64,000 nucleotides of DNA from Pseudonocardia nematodicida (lineage in GTDB: Bacteria; Actinomycetota; Actinomycetes; Mycobacteriales; Pseudonocardiaceae). Shown here piece by piece: positions 52,516-60,903 of this stretch. The translations under genes and the position numbers were made by a program. The notes below the pieces were generated by a model. The model was not told where the DNA came from. It saw nothing but the letters and a program-made list of their open reading frames with translations, and ran no database searches. Numbering within the stretch: the stretch's first letter is position 1; each line of letters opens with the position of its first letter. Location of the stretch: assembly GCF_040105385.1 (NCBI RefSeq), contig NZ_JBEDNQ010000017.1:1-64000 (forward strand). The letters run 5' to 3'.

Positions 52516-53418
52516 ATGGCCACTGTGGACTTCACCGGGATCATCCCGCCGATCGTGACCCCCTTCCACGACGACGAGACCGTCGACACCGAGGCGCTGC
52601 GCCGCGAGGTCGACCACCAGCTCTCCGCCGGGGTGCACGGCATCTGCGTGACCGGGACGACCGGTGAGGGGCAGACGCTGTCGGTGACCGACAGCACCGA
52701 GGTGGCCCGCACGGTCGTCGAGCACGTCGGCGGCCGCGTCCCGGTGATGGCCGGGATCATCCAGAACTCCACCCGCGCGTGCGTCGAGTACGGCCGGGCG
52801 CTGGCCGACGTGGGCGTCGACGGGCTGCAGGTGACGCCGGTGCACTACCTGTTCCAGCCGGGCCAGGACGAGATCATCGGGCACTACCGCGCCGTCACGG
52901 AGGAGACCGGCAAGCCGGTCATCATCTACAACGTCGTGCCGTGGGCGATGGTCGACGTCCCGACCCTGGTGCGGATGGTCACCGACGTGCCGGCGGTCGT
53001 CGCCGTCAAGCAGAGCGGCGGGGACCTGCACAAGGTCGCCGACCTGCTGGCCGCCCTCGACGGCGCCCCGACCCGGGTGCTCTCCGCGGTGGACGACCTG
53101 CTCTACCCGTCGTTCACGCTCGGCGCGCACGGCTCGGTGTCCGGGACGTCCTCGCTCGCCCCGGGCCTGGTCGTCCGGCTGTGGGAGGCGGTCCGGGCCG
53201 AGGACCACGCGACCGCCCGCGAGCTGCACCGGGTGATGCTGCCGCTGTGGCGGTCGGTCGAGGGCGCCAACATGCCCGCGCTGATCAAGGAGTGCCTGCG
53301 CCTGCAGGGCCGTGTGGTCGGCGTCCCGCGGCGCCCCTGCGACCCGCCGACCCCCGAGCAGACCGAGCGGCTGCGTGCCGCCGTCTCCGGCGCCGGCCTG
53401 CTCGCCGTCGCCGCCTGA
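52516..53418 (+). CDS. DapA/NanA-family class I aldolase or lyase, substrate unknown
   Basis: 300 aa, (beta/alpha)8 barrel. The Schiff-base lysine is K165 (VVAVKQSGG), the tyrosine is Y138 (IIYNVVP) and the carboxylate loop is GTTGE (47-51), all in the DHDPS positions. The arginine that follows the YNVP motif in true dihydrodipicolinate synthase, where it binds the second carboxylate, is absent (YNVVPWAM), so lysine synthesis is unlikely. Catabolic keto-acid cleavage or dehydration is more probable. ATG 52516, GAGAGG upstream. The TRAP transporter genes follow. Confidence 0.88.
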   Translation: MATVDFTGIIPPIVTPFHDDETVDTEALRREVDHQLSAGVHGICVTGTTGEGQTLSVTDSTEVARTVVEHVGGRVPVMAGIIQNSTRACVEYGRALADVGVDGLQVTPVHYLFQPGQDEIIGHYRAVTEETGKPVIIYNVVPWAMVDVPTLVRMVTDVPAVVAVKQSGGDLHKVADLLAALDGAPTRVLSAVDDLLYPSFTLGAHGSVSGTSSLAPGLVVRLWEAVRAEDHATARELHRVMLPLWRSVEGANMPALIKECLRLQGRVVGVPRRPCDPPTPEQTERLRAAVSGAGLLAVAA

Positions 53419-53500
53419 GCCACTCGTCCCGACCCGCTCCCGTCCCGCTCCGACCCGCTCCGTCCCGCTCCCCGAGAGCTCCCCCCAGAGAGGTCCCCCG

Positions 53501-54511
53501 ATGAGGCACCGGACACTGGCGTCCGTCGCGCTCTCCGCCGCGCTCGCCATCACCCTCACCGCCTGCGGCTCCGGCCCCGCCGGAGACGGCACCGTCTCCA
53601 TGCGGTTCGGCCACCTGTACGAGGTCGACCACCCGTTCCACCGGTGCGGTGCCGAGCCGCTCGCCCAGGCACTCGCCGACGACGGCATCGACCTGCAGAT
53701 CTTCCCCGGCGCGCAGCTCGGCGGCGAGCAGGAGCTCGTGCAGTCCACCGAGTTCGGCGACCTGGACATGAGCATCGCCGGCCCCGGCGCGGTCGCGAAC
53801 TGGCACGCCCCCTGGGGCGTGCTGGACGCCGCGTACGCGGTCGACGACTGGGACCACATGGAGCAGGTGTGGGCCGGCCCGGTCGGCGAGGAGCTCCGGC
53901 AGGGGCTGACCGAGGACAGCGGGATCCGCGCCGTCGACCTGTGGCTCTACGGCACCCGGCACCTCACGGCCAACGTGGAGGCCCGCTCCCCGGCCGATCT
54001 CGCCGGGCAGAAGATCCGCGCCATCGACACCCCGGTCAGCCTGGCGAACGCCCGCGCGCTGGGCAGCGAGCCGGTCCCGGTCGCGTTCGCCGAGCTGTAC
54101 CTGGCGTTGCAGCAGGGCGTCGTCGACGGCCAGGAGAACCCGATCCCGACGATCCAGTCCGGACGCTTCTACGAGGCCCAGAGCACGCTGAACCTCACCG
54201 GTCACCTGGTGCAGGCCACCGTGCTGATGGTGTCGCCCGACGCCTGGGAGTCGCTGAGCCCGGCGCAGCAGGAGGCCTTCGGCGCCGAGCTGGAGACCGC
54301 CGGTGCCGCCGTGCGCGAGTGCGTCGAGACCGAGGAGCAGGAGCTGCTCGCCGAGTGGGAGGGCTCCGGCGCGTTCGGCACGATCGTGACCGCCGACGAG
54401 ATCGACCGCGACGCCTTCCGGGCGAAGGCCGAGGCCGAGGTGCCGGGCCAGTTCGAGGCGCAGTGGGGCGAGGGCCTCTACCAGCGCGTCCGGGAGACGG
54501 CGTCGTCGTGA
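53501..54511 (+). CDS. dctP: TRAP transporter solute-binding lipoprotein (DctP family)
   Basis: 336 aa. A lipoprotein signal (MRHRTLAS...LTAC) with lipidated Cys22 takes the place of the free periplasmic form of Gram-negatives. The fold is DctP-like: GAQLGGEQELVQ, the carboxylate-binding Arg173 in GQKIRAIDTP, and FAELYLALQQGVVDGQENP, the family signature. It binds an organic acid outside the cell. ATG 53501 with AGAGAGG upstream. A pyrimidine-rich low-complexity stretch (53420-53480) separates it from the aldolase gene. The stop overlaps dctQ by 4 nt. Confidence 0.94.
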   Translation: MRHRTLASVALSAALAITLTACGSGPAGDGTVSMRFGHLYEVDHPFHRCGAEPLAQALADDGIDLQIFPGAQLGGEQELVQSTEFGDLDMSIAGPGAVANWHAPWGVLDAAYAVDDWDHMEQVWAGPVGEELRQGLTEDSGIRAVDLWLYGTRHLTANVEARSPADLAGQKIRAIDTPVSLANARALGSEPVPVAFAELYLALQQGVVDGQENPIPTIQSGRFYEAQSTLNLTGHLVQATVLMVSPDAWESLSPAQQEAFGAELETAGAAVRECVETEEQELLAEWEGSGAFGTIVTADEIDRDAFRAKAEAEVPGQFEAQWGEGLYQRVRETASS

Positions 54512-55056
54512 GCAGCCCGACCCGGCCGGCCCGGCGGCGCTGGGACGAGCGGCTGATGACGGTGGAGGCCTGGGTCGCGACGGCGTTCCTCGTCGCGCTC
54601 GTCGTGCTGGTCGGCACCCAGGTCGTCACCCGCTACGTCCTGGCGCGGCCACCGGTGTGGACCGAGGAGACCGCGCGCTACACGCTGATCTGGCTGACGT
54701 TCGTCGGCGCGGCCCACCTGGCCGGCCGGCGACGGCACCTCACCGTGGCGACGTTCGACCGGTTCCTGCCGCCGCGCGTGCTGGCCTGGACGATCGCCGT
54801 CGCGGATCTGGTGATCGCCGGGCTGGCCGGGTTGCTGGTGTACGCCAGCATCGACTACCTCGAACGGGTCTCCCGCCAGACCACCGCCGCCGGTGGGCTG
54901 CCGATGAGCTGGGTCTACGGCGCGCTGACCGTCGGCCTCGCCCTGGTCGCCCTGCACTGCGTGGTCGGCGCGGTCCGCGACCTGCGCGTCCTGCTCACCG
55001 GCGGGATCCCGGTGCTGCCCAGCGCGGCCGAGGCCGCCGAGGAGGTGGCGGCGTGA
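54508..55056 (+). CDS. dctQ: TRAP transporter small membrane subunit (DctQ family)
   Basis: 182 aa, four helices: AWVATAFLVALVVLVGTQVV, then the signature WTEETARYTLIWLTFVGAA, a third at VLAWTIAVADLVIAGLAG and a fourth near VYGALTVGLALVALHC. Overlaps dctP and dctM by 4 nt each, so the three subunits are translated in step. Confidence 0.93.
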   Translation: MSSPTRPARRRWDERLMTVEAWVATAFLVALVVLVGTQVVTRYVLARPPVWTEETARYTLIWLTFVGAAHLAGRRRHLTVATFDRFLPPRVLAWTIAVADLVIAGLAGLLVYASIDYLERVSRQTTAAGGLPMSWVYGALTVGLALVALHCVVGAVRDLRVLLTGGIPVLPSAAEAAEEVAA

Positions 55057-56333
55057 CCGTCGCGCTGCTGGTCCTCGGGCTGTTCGTCGGGCTGTTCGTG
55101 CTCCGGCTTCCGGTGGCGTTCGCGCTGCTGCTGCCGTCGGTGGGCTACATCCTGCTCACCGGCAACGTCTCGTTCTCGATCGCGTTGCAGCAGGTCACCG
55201 GCGGGATCGACAGTTTCGTCCTGCTCGCCATCCCGCTGTTCATCCTGATGGGCAACCTGGCGAACGCCGCCGGGGTGACCGACCGGATGTTCAGCGGCGT
55301 GCAGGCGGTGATCGGGCACGTGCGGGGCAGCTACGGCTACACCAACGTGCTGGTGTCGCTCGGGTTCTCCTGGATGAACGGCTCCGCGCTCGCCGACATC
55401 GCGGGCGCCGGGAAGATGCAGGTGCCGGTCATGGTCCGGGAGGGCTACGGCCGGCGCTACACCCTCGGGCTGACCGGTGCGGCGTCGATGATCGGCCCGA
55501 TCATGCCGCCGAGCATCCCCGCGGTGCTGTTCGCGCTGACCGCGGGCGTCTCGATGGGCGGCATGCTCATCGCCGGCGTGCTCCCGGCACTGCTGATCAC
55601 CGTCGTCCTGCTGGTCACCGTCTGGTGGATGTCGCGGTCCTGGGAACACCTGCGCTCGCCCCGGCCGGCGCCGCGGGTGGCCGCGCGCCGGGTGCTCACC
55701 GCCGCGCCGGCGCTGATCACCCCGCTGATCCTGCTGGGCGGCATCCTCGGCGGCGTCTTCACCCCGACCGAGGCGGCCGCCGCCGCGGCGGCCTACATGC
55801 TGCTGCTCGGCGTGGCCTACCGGTCGTTCTCCTGGTCGGCGCTGCGCGACACCCTGCGGTCCACGGCGGACACCACCGCCGGCGTCATGGTGATCATCGC
55901 GTCCGCCACCCTGTTCGCGTGGATCCTGTCGCTGGAGCGCGCTCCGGACCTGCTGGCGCAGTACCTGGTCGGTGCGATCGACCAGGCCTGGGTCTTCCTG
56001 CTGGTGGTGAACCTGCTCCTGCTGCTGTTCGGCGCGGTGATGGAGACCGGCGCGCTGATCCTCATCCTGGTGCCGGTGCTCCTGCCGGCCGCGGAGGCGT
56101 TCGGCATCCACCCGCTGCACCTGGGCGTCGTCGTGGTGTTCAACCTGATGCTCGGGCTGCTGACGCCCCCGATGGGGCTGGTGCTGTTCGTGCTGGACGC
56201 GGTGACCGGGTCCGGGTTCAACGAGGTCGTTCGCGGGGTCGCGCTGTTCGCGGCGCCGCTGCTCGGCGCGCTCGCCCTGGTGACCTACGTCCCGGTGCTC
56301 AGCACCGGGCTGCCGGGCCTGCTGGGATTCTGA
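55053..56333 (+). CDS. dctM: TRAP transporter large permease subunit (DctM family)
   Basis: 426 aa, about 12 helices; SFVLLAIPLFILMGNLANAA, GAASMIGPIMPPSIPAVLFA and GGVFTPTEAAAAAAAYMLLL are DctM signatures. The ion-coupled channel of the Na+-driven transporter. The LysR frame begins at 56335 or 56380, directly after the stop. Confidence 0.94.
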   Translation: MTVALLVLGLFVGLFVLRLPVAFALLLPSVGYILLTGNVSFSIALQQVTGGIDSFVLLAIPLFILMGNLANAAGVTDRMFSGVQAVIGHVRGSYGYTNVLVSLGFSWMNGSALADIAGAGKMQVPVMVREGYGRRYTLGLTGAASMIGPIMPPSIPAVLFALTAGVSMGGMLIAGVLPALLITVVLLVTVWWMSRSWEHLRSPRPAPRVAARRVLTAAPALITPLILLGGILGGVFTPTEAAAAAAAYMLLLGVAYRSFSWSALRDTLRSTADTTAGVMVIIASATLFAWILSLERAPDLLAQYLVGAIDQAWVFLLVVNLLLLLFGAVMETGALILILVPVLLPAAEAFGIHPLHLGVVVVFNLMLGLLTPPMGLVLFVLDAVTGSGFNEVVRGVALFAAPLLGALALVTYVPVLSTGLPGLLGF

Positions 56334-56379
56334 GGTGACCGGCGGGAGCGGCGCGCAGACCTGGTGGAGCGCGCGGAAC

Positions 56380-57351
56380 ATGACGCTCGACTCGCTGATC
56401 AGCTTCCTGGCGGTGGTGGAGTTCGAGGGGTTCGGCCGCGCGGCGCAGGCCCTGCACCGGTCGCAGTCCCGGGTGAGCACGCACGTGTCCGAGCTGGAGC
56501 GGGCGCTGGGGGCGCCGCTGTTCGACCGGCGGACCCGGCCGACCGCGCTGACCGACACCGGAGAGGCGTTCGCCGAGCACGTCCGGGCAGCGCTCGGCCA
56601 TCTGGAGTCCGGCACCGAGCACGTGCGCGCGCTGATCGACGTCGAGCAGGGCGAGGTCCGGATCGGCAGCTACGCCAGCGCCAGCATCGGGTTCGTGCCC
56701 GGCGTGCTGGCCGAGTTCACCGGCCGGTACCCCAAGGTGCAGGTCGTCCTGCACGAGGCCGGGGTGCGGGAGCTGGAGGAGGTGCTGCTGGAGGGCGAGG
56801 TGGGGCTGGCCGTCCGGCCGGTGCAGCCCGAGCGGCTGCACCGCGACCTGGCCGAGGAGTCGCTGTGGCGCGAGGAGATGCAGCTGGTGCTGCCCGCCGA
56901 CCACCCGGCGGCGGGCGAGCGGGACCCGGCCGGCGACGACGACGCGGTGGCCCGGCTGCTCGGTGACCGGGTGATCTCGGTCGGCAACCCCCGGCGGCGC
57001 AGCGCGATGGCGGCGGAGTCGCTGGACACCGACGTCGTGCTGGAACGGGCCGGGGTGGACCGCTCCCGGGTGCTCTACACCCAGCACCCGCAGGCCGTCG
57101 TGGCGATGGTGGTCGCCGGGCTGGGGGTCGGTGTCGTGAACGGGCTGGCGCTGGCGACCAGCGACACCGGCGGCGTCGTGGTCCGGCCGGTGCTGCAGCG
57201 CGAGGTGCACCGCGACGTCGCGCTGTGCTGGCACCGGCAGCGTTACCACTCCGCCGCCGAGCGCCGGATGATGGAGATCGTCCGGGCGGCCCCGGCTCCG
57301 CCCGGCACCCGCTCGCTCCGGCCGATGGGCCCCGCGGCGCCGGCCGTCTGA
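56380..57351 (+). CDS. LysR family transcriptional regulator
   Basis: 323 aa from ATG 56380; an in-frame GTG at 56335, 1 nt after the dctM stop, would add 15 residues. Winged HTH at ~1-60 (FEGFGRAAQALHRSQSRVS then LEQ-like ELERALGAPLFDRR), then a periplasmic-binding-protein effector domain from ~85. It follows the TRAP operon on the same strand and so probably senses the transported acid or a metabolite of the DapA-like enzyme. The C-terminus is Pro/Arg-rich. Confidence 0.92.
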   Translation: MTLDSLISFLAVVEFEGFGRAAQALHRSQSRVSTHVSELERALGAPLFDRRTRPTALTDTGEAFAEHVRAALGHLESGTEHVRALIDVEQGEVRIGSYASASIGFVPGVLAEFTGRYPKVQVVLHEAGVRELEEVLLEGEVGLAVRPVQPERLHRDLAEESLWREEMQLVLPADHPAAGERDPAGDDDAVARLLGDRVISVGNPRRRSAMAAESLDTDVVLERAGVDRSRVLYTQHPQAVVAMVVAGLGVGVVNGLALATSDTGGVVVRPVLQREVHRDVALCWHRQRYHSAAERRMMEIVRAAPAPPGTRSLRPMGPAAPAV

Positions 57352-57359
57352 TCGCTTCG

Positions 57360-57365
57360 TACCCT
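57360..57365 (+). promoter_or_regulatory. Likely -10 element (TACCCT) of the leaderless gamma-CA-like gene
   Basis: TACCCT is exactly 6 nt before the GTG at 57372; no Shine-Dalgarno. Confidence 0.5.
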
Positions 57366-57371
57366 GCGGGT

Positions 57372-57896
57372 GTGCCTGTGTACGCGCTCGGTGACGCCGA
57401 ACCGGACATCCATCCGACCGCCTACGTCCATCCGGACGCCGTCGTGATCGGCAACGTGACGATCGGCCCGGAGTCGACCGTCTGGCCGACCGCGGTGCTG
57501 CGCGGCGACGACGGCCGGATCGAGATCGGCGCCCGGACCAGCGTGCAGGACGGCACGATCGTGCACACCACCCTGCGCGCGCCGACGATCATCGGCGACG
57601 AGGTGACGGTCGGGCACAACGCGCACATCGAGGCCGCGACGATCGGGAACCGCGCCCTGATCTCGTCCGGCTCGGTGGTGCTGAACGGCTCCCGGATCGG
57701 GGAGGGCGCGATCGTCGCCGCCGGCGCGGTCGTCTCGCCGGACGCCGACATCCCCGCCTACCGGATGGCGCTCGGCGTCCCGGCCCGGGTCCGGGAGTCC
57801 TACGAGGTGCCCGCCGACCGCTGGCGGCACTCGGTGGAGTCCTATGTCGACCGCGGACGCCGGTTCCGCGCGCAGCTGCGGAAGCTGGAGGGCTGA
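57372..57896 (+). CDS. Gamma-carbonic-anhydrase-like left-handed beta-helix protein
   Basis: 174 aa, the usual length, with hexapeptide turns (VVIGNVTIGP, IIGDEVTVGHN, LISSGSVVL, IVAAGAVVS). The metal ligands of gamma-CA are three His. Here His65 (IVHTT) and His82 (VGHNAHIE) are present but the third, normally in a LHGC motif five residues on, is Glu87 (HIEAATIG); His85 is nearby. So the family name is secure but carbonate activity is doubtful. The same AHLEG-type variant may occur in other actinobacteria. GTG start is leaderless. The stop TGA shares its last base with the ung ATG. Confidence 0.88.
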   Translation: MPVYALGDAEPDIHPTAYVHPDAVVIGNVTIGPESTVWPTAVLRGDDGRIEIGARTSVQDGTIVHTTLRAPTIIGDEVTVGHNAHIEAATIGNRALISSGSVVLNGSRIGEGAIVAAGAVVSPDADIPAYRMALGVPARVRESYEVPADRWRHSVESYVDRGRRFRAQLRKLEG

Positions 57897-58573
57897 TGGC
57901 CAAGCCGTTGCACGAGGTCGTCGAGGCCGGCTGGGCCCAGGCCCTGGAGCCGGTCGCCGAGGCGGTCACCGGGATGGGCGAGTTCCTGCGCACCGAGATC
58001 GCCGCCGGCCGGCGCTACCTGCCCGCCGGGGCGAACGTGCTGCGCGCGTTCCAGCAGCCGTTCGACGCCGTCAAGGTGCTGATCGTCGGGCAGGACCCGT
58101 ACCCGACGCCGGGGCACGCCGTCGGGCTGTCGTTCTCGGTCGCGCCGGAGACCCGGCCGCTGCCGCGCTCGCTGCAGAACATCTTCCGCGAGTACGCCGA
58201 GGACCTCGGGCACCCCGCCCCGTCCTCCGGTGACCTCACCCCGTGGACCGAGCAGGGCGTGCTGCTGCTCAACCGGTGCCTGACGGTCGCGCCGGGTGAG
58301 CCGGGCTCGCACCGGAACAAGGGCTGGGAGGAGATCACCGAGCAGGCGATCCGGGCGCTGGTGGACCGGGACGCCGAGCCGATGGTGGCGATCCTCTGGG
58401 GCCGCGACGCCCGGAACCTGGTGCCGCTGCTGGAGGACGTGCCCACCGTCGAGTCGGCGCACCCGAGCCCGATGTCGGCCGACCGCGGGTTCTTCGGGTC
58501 CCGGCCGTTCAGCCGGGCCAACGACCTGCTGGAGGAGATCGGCGGGGAACCCGTCGACTGGAAGCTGCCCTGA
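57896..58573 (+). CDS. ung: Uracil-DNA glycosylase, family 1
   Basis: 225 aa. Water-activating motif GQDPYPTPGHAVGLSFS with Asp67, and the minor-groove intercalation loop HPSPMSADRGFFGSRPFS with His189. It removes uracil from DNA. ATG 57896 overlaps the preceding stop by one base (TGATG), so it is coupled to the gamma-CA-like gene. Convergent with the S33 hydrolase 3 nt away. In other actinobacteria ung is near thiL, from which it is separated here by ~33 kb. Confidence 0.96.
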   Translation: MAKPLHEVVEAGWAQALEPVAEAVTGMGEFLRTEIAAGRRYLPAGANVLRAFQQPFDAVKVLIVGQDPYPTPGHAVGLSFSVAPETRPLPRSLQNIFREYAEDLGHPAPSSGDLTPWTEQGVLLLNRCLTVAPGEPGSHRNKGWEEITEQAIRALVDRDAEPMVAILWGRDARNLVPLLEDVPTVESAHPSPMSADRGFFGSRPFSRANDLLEEIGGEPVDWKLP

Positions 58574-58576
58574 GGG

Positions 58577-60043
58577 TCAGCCGCAGGTGCCGTCGTCGGT
58601 GCGGCCGTGCCGGAAGAACTCGATCGCCCGGGCGCCGCAGTCGGGGATGCGGCTCAGCGTGCCGTGGCCGTCGTCCTCCACGGTGAGGAGCGACCCGCCG
58701 ATCCGGCGCTGCATCTGCCCGGCCCACTCGTACGGGGTGACCGGCTCGTGCCGGTGCCCGGCCAGCTGCAGGGCACTGTCGCCGTGGGTGAGCTCGTGCC
58801 AGGGCTGCGCGGGCAACGGCCAGCCGGCGCACCAGTTCTCGTAACCGGCCGCCCAGCCGAACAGCGGCGACGCGGCCCGGCGCTGCTGGTGCTCGTGCCA
58901 CAGCGTGCCGGCGTCCGGGTCGGGGCCCTGGTCGTTGCAGAACACCGAGACCTGCATGAACCGTGAGCCGCGGGGGTCGTCGCGCAGGCCCAGGCCCGGC
59001 GTGCCGTGCGCGGGGTCGAGCAGCGGCGGCAGCTCCCCGTCGCGCAGCGCCCGCACGCTCCCGGCGATCTCCGGCCAGTCCCGCTGCGGGTGACCGAGCA
59101 TCATCCGCAGGTCCCCGCCGTCGATCTCGACCTGCTCGCCGTCGGGTGTGGTGACGACCAGTGGTGTCGCGTCGAGCTCCCGGACCAGCGCGTGCACCGT
59201 CGCCGAGACCTCCGCCGCGGTGTCGCCGAGCCCGTCGTGCCCGCCGCCGGCGACCCAGCCGGTGAAGCGGTCGAGGTTCGCGTCGGCGGCCCGGGGCACG
59301 GCGTCGTTCATCTCGCGCAGCGAGAAGTCCGGCGTGATCACCGAGTCGAGCAGCATCCGGTCGACGTGGTCGTCGAACAGGCTGCGGTACACCGCCCCGA
59401 GCGCGGTGCCCCAGGAGACGCCGTAGAAGCTGATCCGCTCCTCGCCGAGGGCCTGCCGGATCGCGTCCACGTCCCGGGCGACGGTGTTCGTGGACAGGCC
59501 GGCGACGAACTCCGGGTCGGCGCCGGCGCAGGTCGCGTTCCGGTGGGCGAACTCGGCGTGACTCCGGCGGAAGTCCTGTTCGGACACCGGCGCCGGGTCG
59601 AGGTCCCCGCCCGCCCGCAGGTCGCACTCCTTGCCCTCGCTGGTGTGGACGCCGCGCGGGTCGAACCCGATCAGGTCGTGGTCGGTCGCGAGGTCGCCGA
59701 CGGCCGACCCGGCCAGCGTCGCCGGCATCGAGAGCCCGGGGTGACCCGGGCCGCCCGGGTTGGTGACGATCACTCCGCGGCGCCGCTCCGGGGAGGTGGC
59801 CGGGCGCCGGCTGACCATCAGGTCGAGGGTGCGGCCGTCCGGGGCGTCGTAGGACACCGGCACGGTGACCGTCCCGCACCCGGTGCGCGCGTCGCCGGCG
59901 TCCCAGTCCTCGACGACGTCCCGGCACGGGGCCCAGGAGATCGCCGTCGGCGGGGCCGGTGCGGCCGTCGGCGCGGGTACCGCGGCGAGTCCGACGCCGG
60001 CCGCGGCGGCCAGCAGGGCACCGAGCAGCGGTGTGGGGGGCAT
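58577..60043 (-). CDS. Secreted alpha/beta hydrolase, S33 tripeptidyl-aminopeptidase type
   Basis: 488 aa. N-terminal Sec signal peptide (MPPTPLLGALLAAAAGVGLA, cleaved near AVPAP). Oxyanion loop TNPGGPGHPG, nucleophile Ser209 in GVSWGTALG, and catalytic His in DDGHGTLS (~457). In the Streptomyces SlpD/SlpE/TAP family the acid is the Asp of a DPVTP-like motif; here that motif reads RHEPVTPYEW, with Glu. Cys pairs (APCRD/RTGCGT, VFCND, YENWC, PDCGA) suggest disulfides. ATG 60043 with GAGGA upstream. Likely an extracellular aminopeptidase or proline-iminopeptidase-like enzyme. Confidence 0.88.
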   Translation of the reverse strand: MPPTPLLGALLAAAAGVGLAAVPAPTAAPAPPTAISWAPCRDVVEDWDAGDARTGCGTVTVPVSYDAPDGRTLDLMVSRRPATSPERRRGVIVTNPGGPGHPGLSMPATLAGSAVGDLATDHDLIGFDPRGVHTSEGKECDLRAGGDLDPAPVSEQDFRRSHAEFAHRNATCAGADPEFVAGLSTNTVARDVDAIRQALGEERISFYGVSWGTALGAVYRSLFDDHVDRMLLDSVITPDFSLREMNDAVPRAADANLDRFTGWVAGGGHDGLGDTAAEVSATVHALVRELDATPLVVTTPDGEQVEIDGGDLRMMLGHPQRDWPEIAGSVRALRDGELPPLLDPAHGTPGLGLRDDPRGSRFMQVSVFCNDQGPDPDAGTLWHEHQQRRAASPLFGWAAGYENWCAGWPLPAQPWHELTHGDSALQLAGHRHEPVTPYEWAGQMQRRIGGSLLTVEDDGHGTLSRIPDCGARAIEFFRHGRTDDGTCG

Positions 60044-60199
60044 GGGGTCCTCGTCTCGCTCGCCGGAGGTCGGTCGGGCGCAGCCTGCCGCCGCGGGCCC
60101 CTGTCCCGCCTCGGCCCGGGAGCCGATCATCTCCGGTCGCGGCTCGTCCTCACGGCCGATGCCGGGGCCGGGTCCGGCCGGTCGACGGGGGTCCTGAAT

Positions 60200-60205
60200 T
60201 AGGGT
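60200..60205 (+). promoter_or_regulatory. Likely -10 element (TAGGGT) of the DUF1707 gene
   Basis: TAGGGT lies 7 nt before GTG 60213, consistent with a leaderless transcript. It overlaps the in-frame GTG at 60204, which argues against that upstream start. Confidence 0.5.
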
Positions 60206-60212
60206 GGTCGGT

Positions 60213-60815
60213 GTGACCGATCCGGGGGAGATGCGCATATCCGACGCCGACCGGGAGGCGGCCGCGAAGCGGCTGCACGACGCGGTGGGCGAGGGCCGCA
60301 TCACCCTGGCCGAGCTCGAGGAGCGGCTCGACGTCGTCTACGCCGCCCGCACCGCGAACGAGCTGCGCCCGCCGCTGGCCGACCTGCCCGGGGCTCTGCC
60401 GGGGACCGTCGTCCCCACCGGGCCCGCCGCGGCCCCCGTGCCCGCCGGGCAGCGGGTGCACCTGCGGACCGGCGGGGGGTCGCTGAAGCGGACGGGTGAC
60501 TGGCGGGTGCCGGCCGCGCTGAAGCTGACGACGAGCATGGGGTCCATCCACCTGGACCTGTCCGAGGCGCGGGGGGTGCCGCAGCGGATCGACGTCGAGG
60601 TGGCCGTCGGGATGGGTGAGGTCGTGCTCGTGCTGCCCGAGGGCGGCACCGCCGACGTCGACGGGGTGAGCGGCTCGTGGGGCGAGGTGAACTCGAAGGT
60701 GCCGCAGACGGCCGGTACCAGCGGGCCACACCTGGTGGTGCACGGCAAGGTCGGGATGGGGTCGCTCACCATCCGCGGCACCCGCACGGGGTGGTGGAAG
60801 ACCGTCCTCGGCTGA
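60213..60815 (+). CDS. DUF1707 (SHOCT-like) domain protein
   Basis: 200 aa. Residues ~6-57 are a DUF1707 domain (MRISDADREAAAKRLHDAV, LAELEERLDVVYAARTANEL), followed by a Pro-rich linker and a beta-rich C-terminal domain resembling the LiaF/DUF2154-type cell-wall-active domain (MGSIHLDLS, VEVAVGMGEVVLVLP, KVGMGSLTIRG). No membrane helix. Proteins of this build are common in actinobacteria; a role in envelope stress is inferred from the C-terminal resemblance. Starts leaderless at GTG 60213. Confidence 0.82.
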   Translation: MTDPGEMRISDADREAAAKRLHDAVGEGRITLAELEERLDVVYAARTANELRPPLADLPGALPGTVVPTGPAAAPVPAGQRVHLRTGGGSLKRTGDWRVPAALKLTTSMGSIHLDLSEARGVPQRIDVEVAVGMGEVVLVLPEGGTADVDGVSGSWGEVNSKVPQTAGTSGPHLVVHGKVGMGSLTIRGTRTGWWKTVLG

Positions 60816-60831
60816 ACATTCCCCGGACATG

Positions 60832-60867
60832 ACGAGAGGCCCGGTCCCTGGGGACCGGGCCTCTCGT
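60832..60867. terminator. Bidirectional hairpin between the DUF1707 gene and rpmB
   Basis: Perfect 17-bp stem (60832-60848 with 60851-60867) with a minimal loop, between convergent genes. Stable enough to stop transcription in both directions; no long T run. Confidence 0.82.
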
Positions 60868-60903
60868 GTGGTTCGGGGTCTCGCCGCGTCGCGGCACCAC
60901 CCG

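Noticed and set aside
49787..52558. 923-codon plus-strand frame opposite the MnhA/B fusion
   Set aside because: Highly charged Q/R/H-rich translation typical of the antisense of a membrane protein; the minus frame encodes recognisable Mrp motifs.
52516..53418. Assignment as dapA (dihydrodipicolinate synthase)
   Set aside because: The second-carboxylate arginine after the YNVP motif is missing and the neighbours are a TRAP transporter and LysR, not lysine genes.
53420..53480. Repeated CCCGCTCC words between the aldolase and dctP genes
   Set aside because: Simple pyrimidine-rich low complexity; the units are irregular and no structure or function is evident.
25012..57371. Classical genomic island or prophage
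   Set aside because: No integrase, transposase, attachment repeats, tRNA or phage genes were seen; only the disturbed synteny supports insertion.
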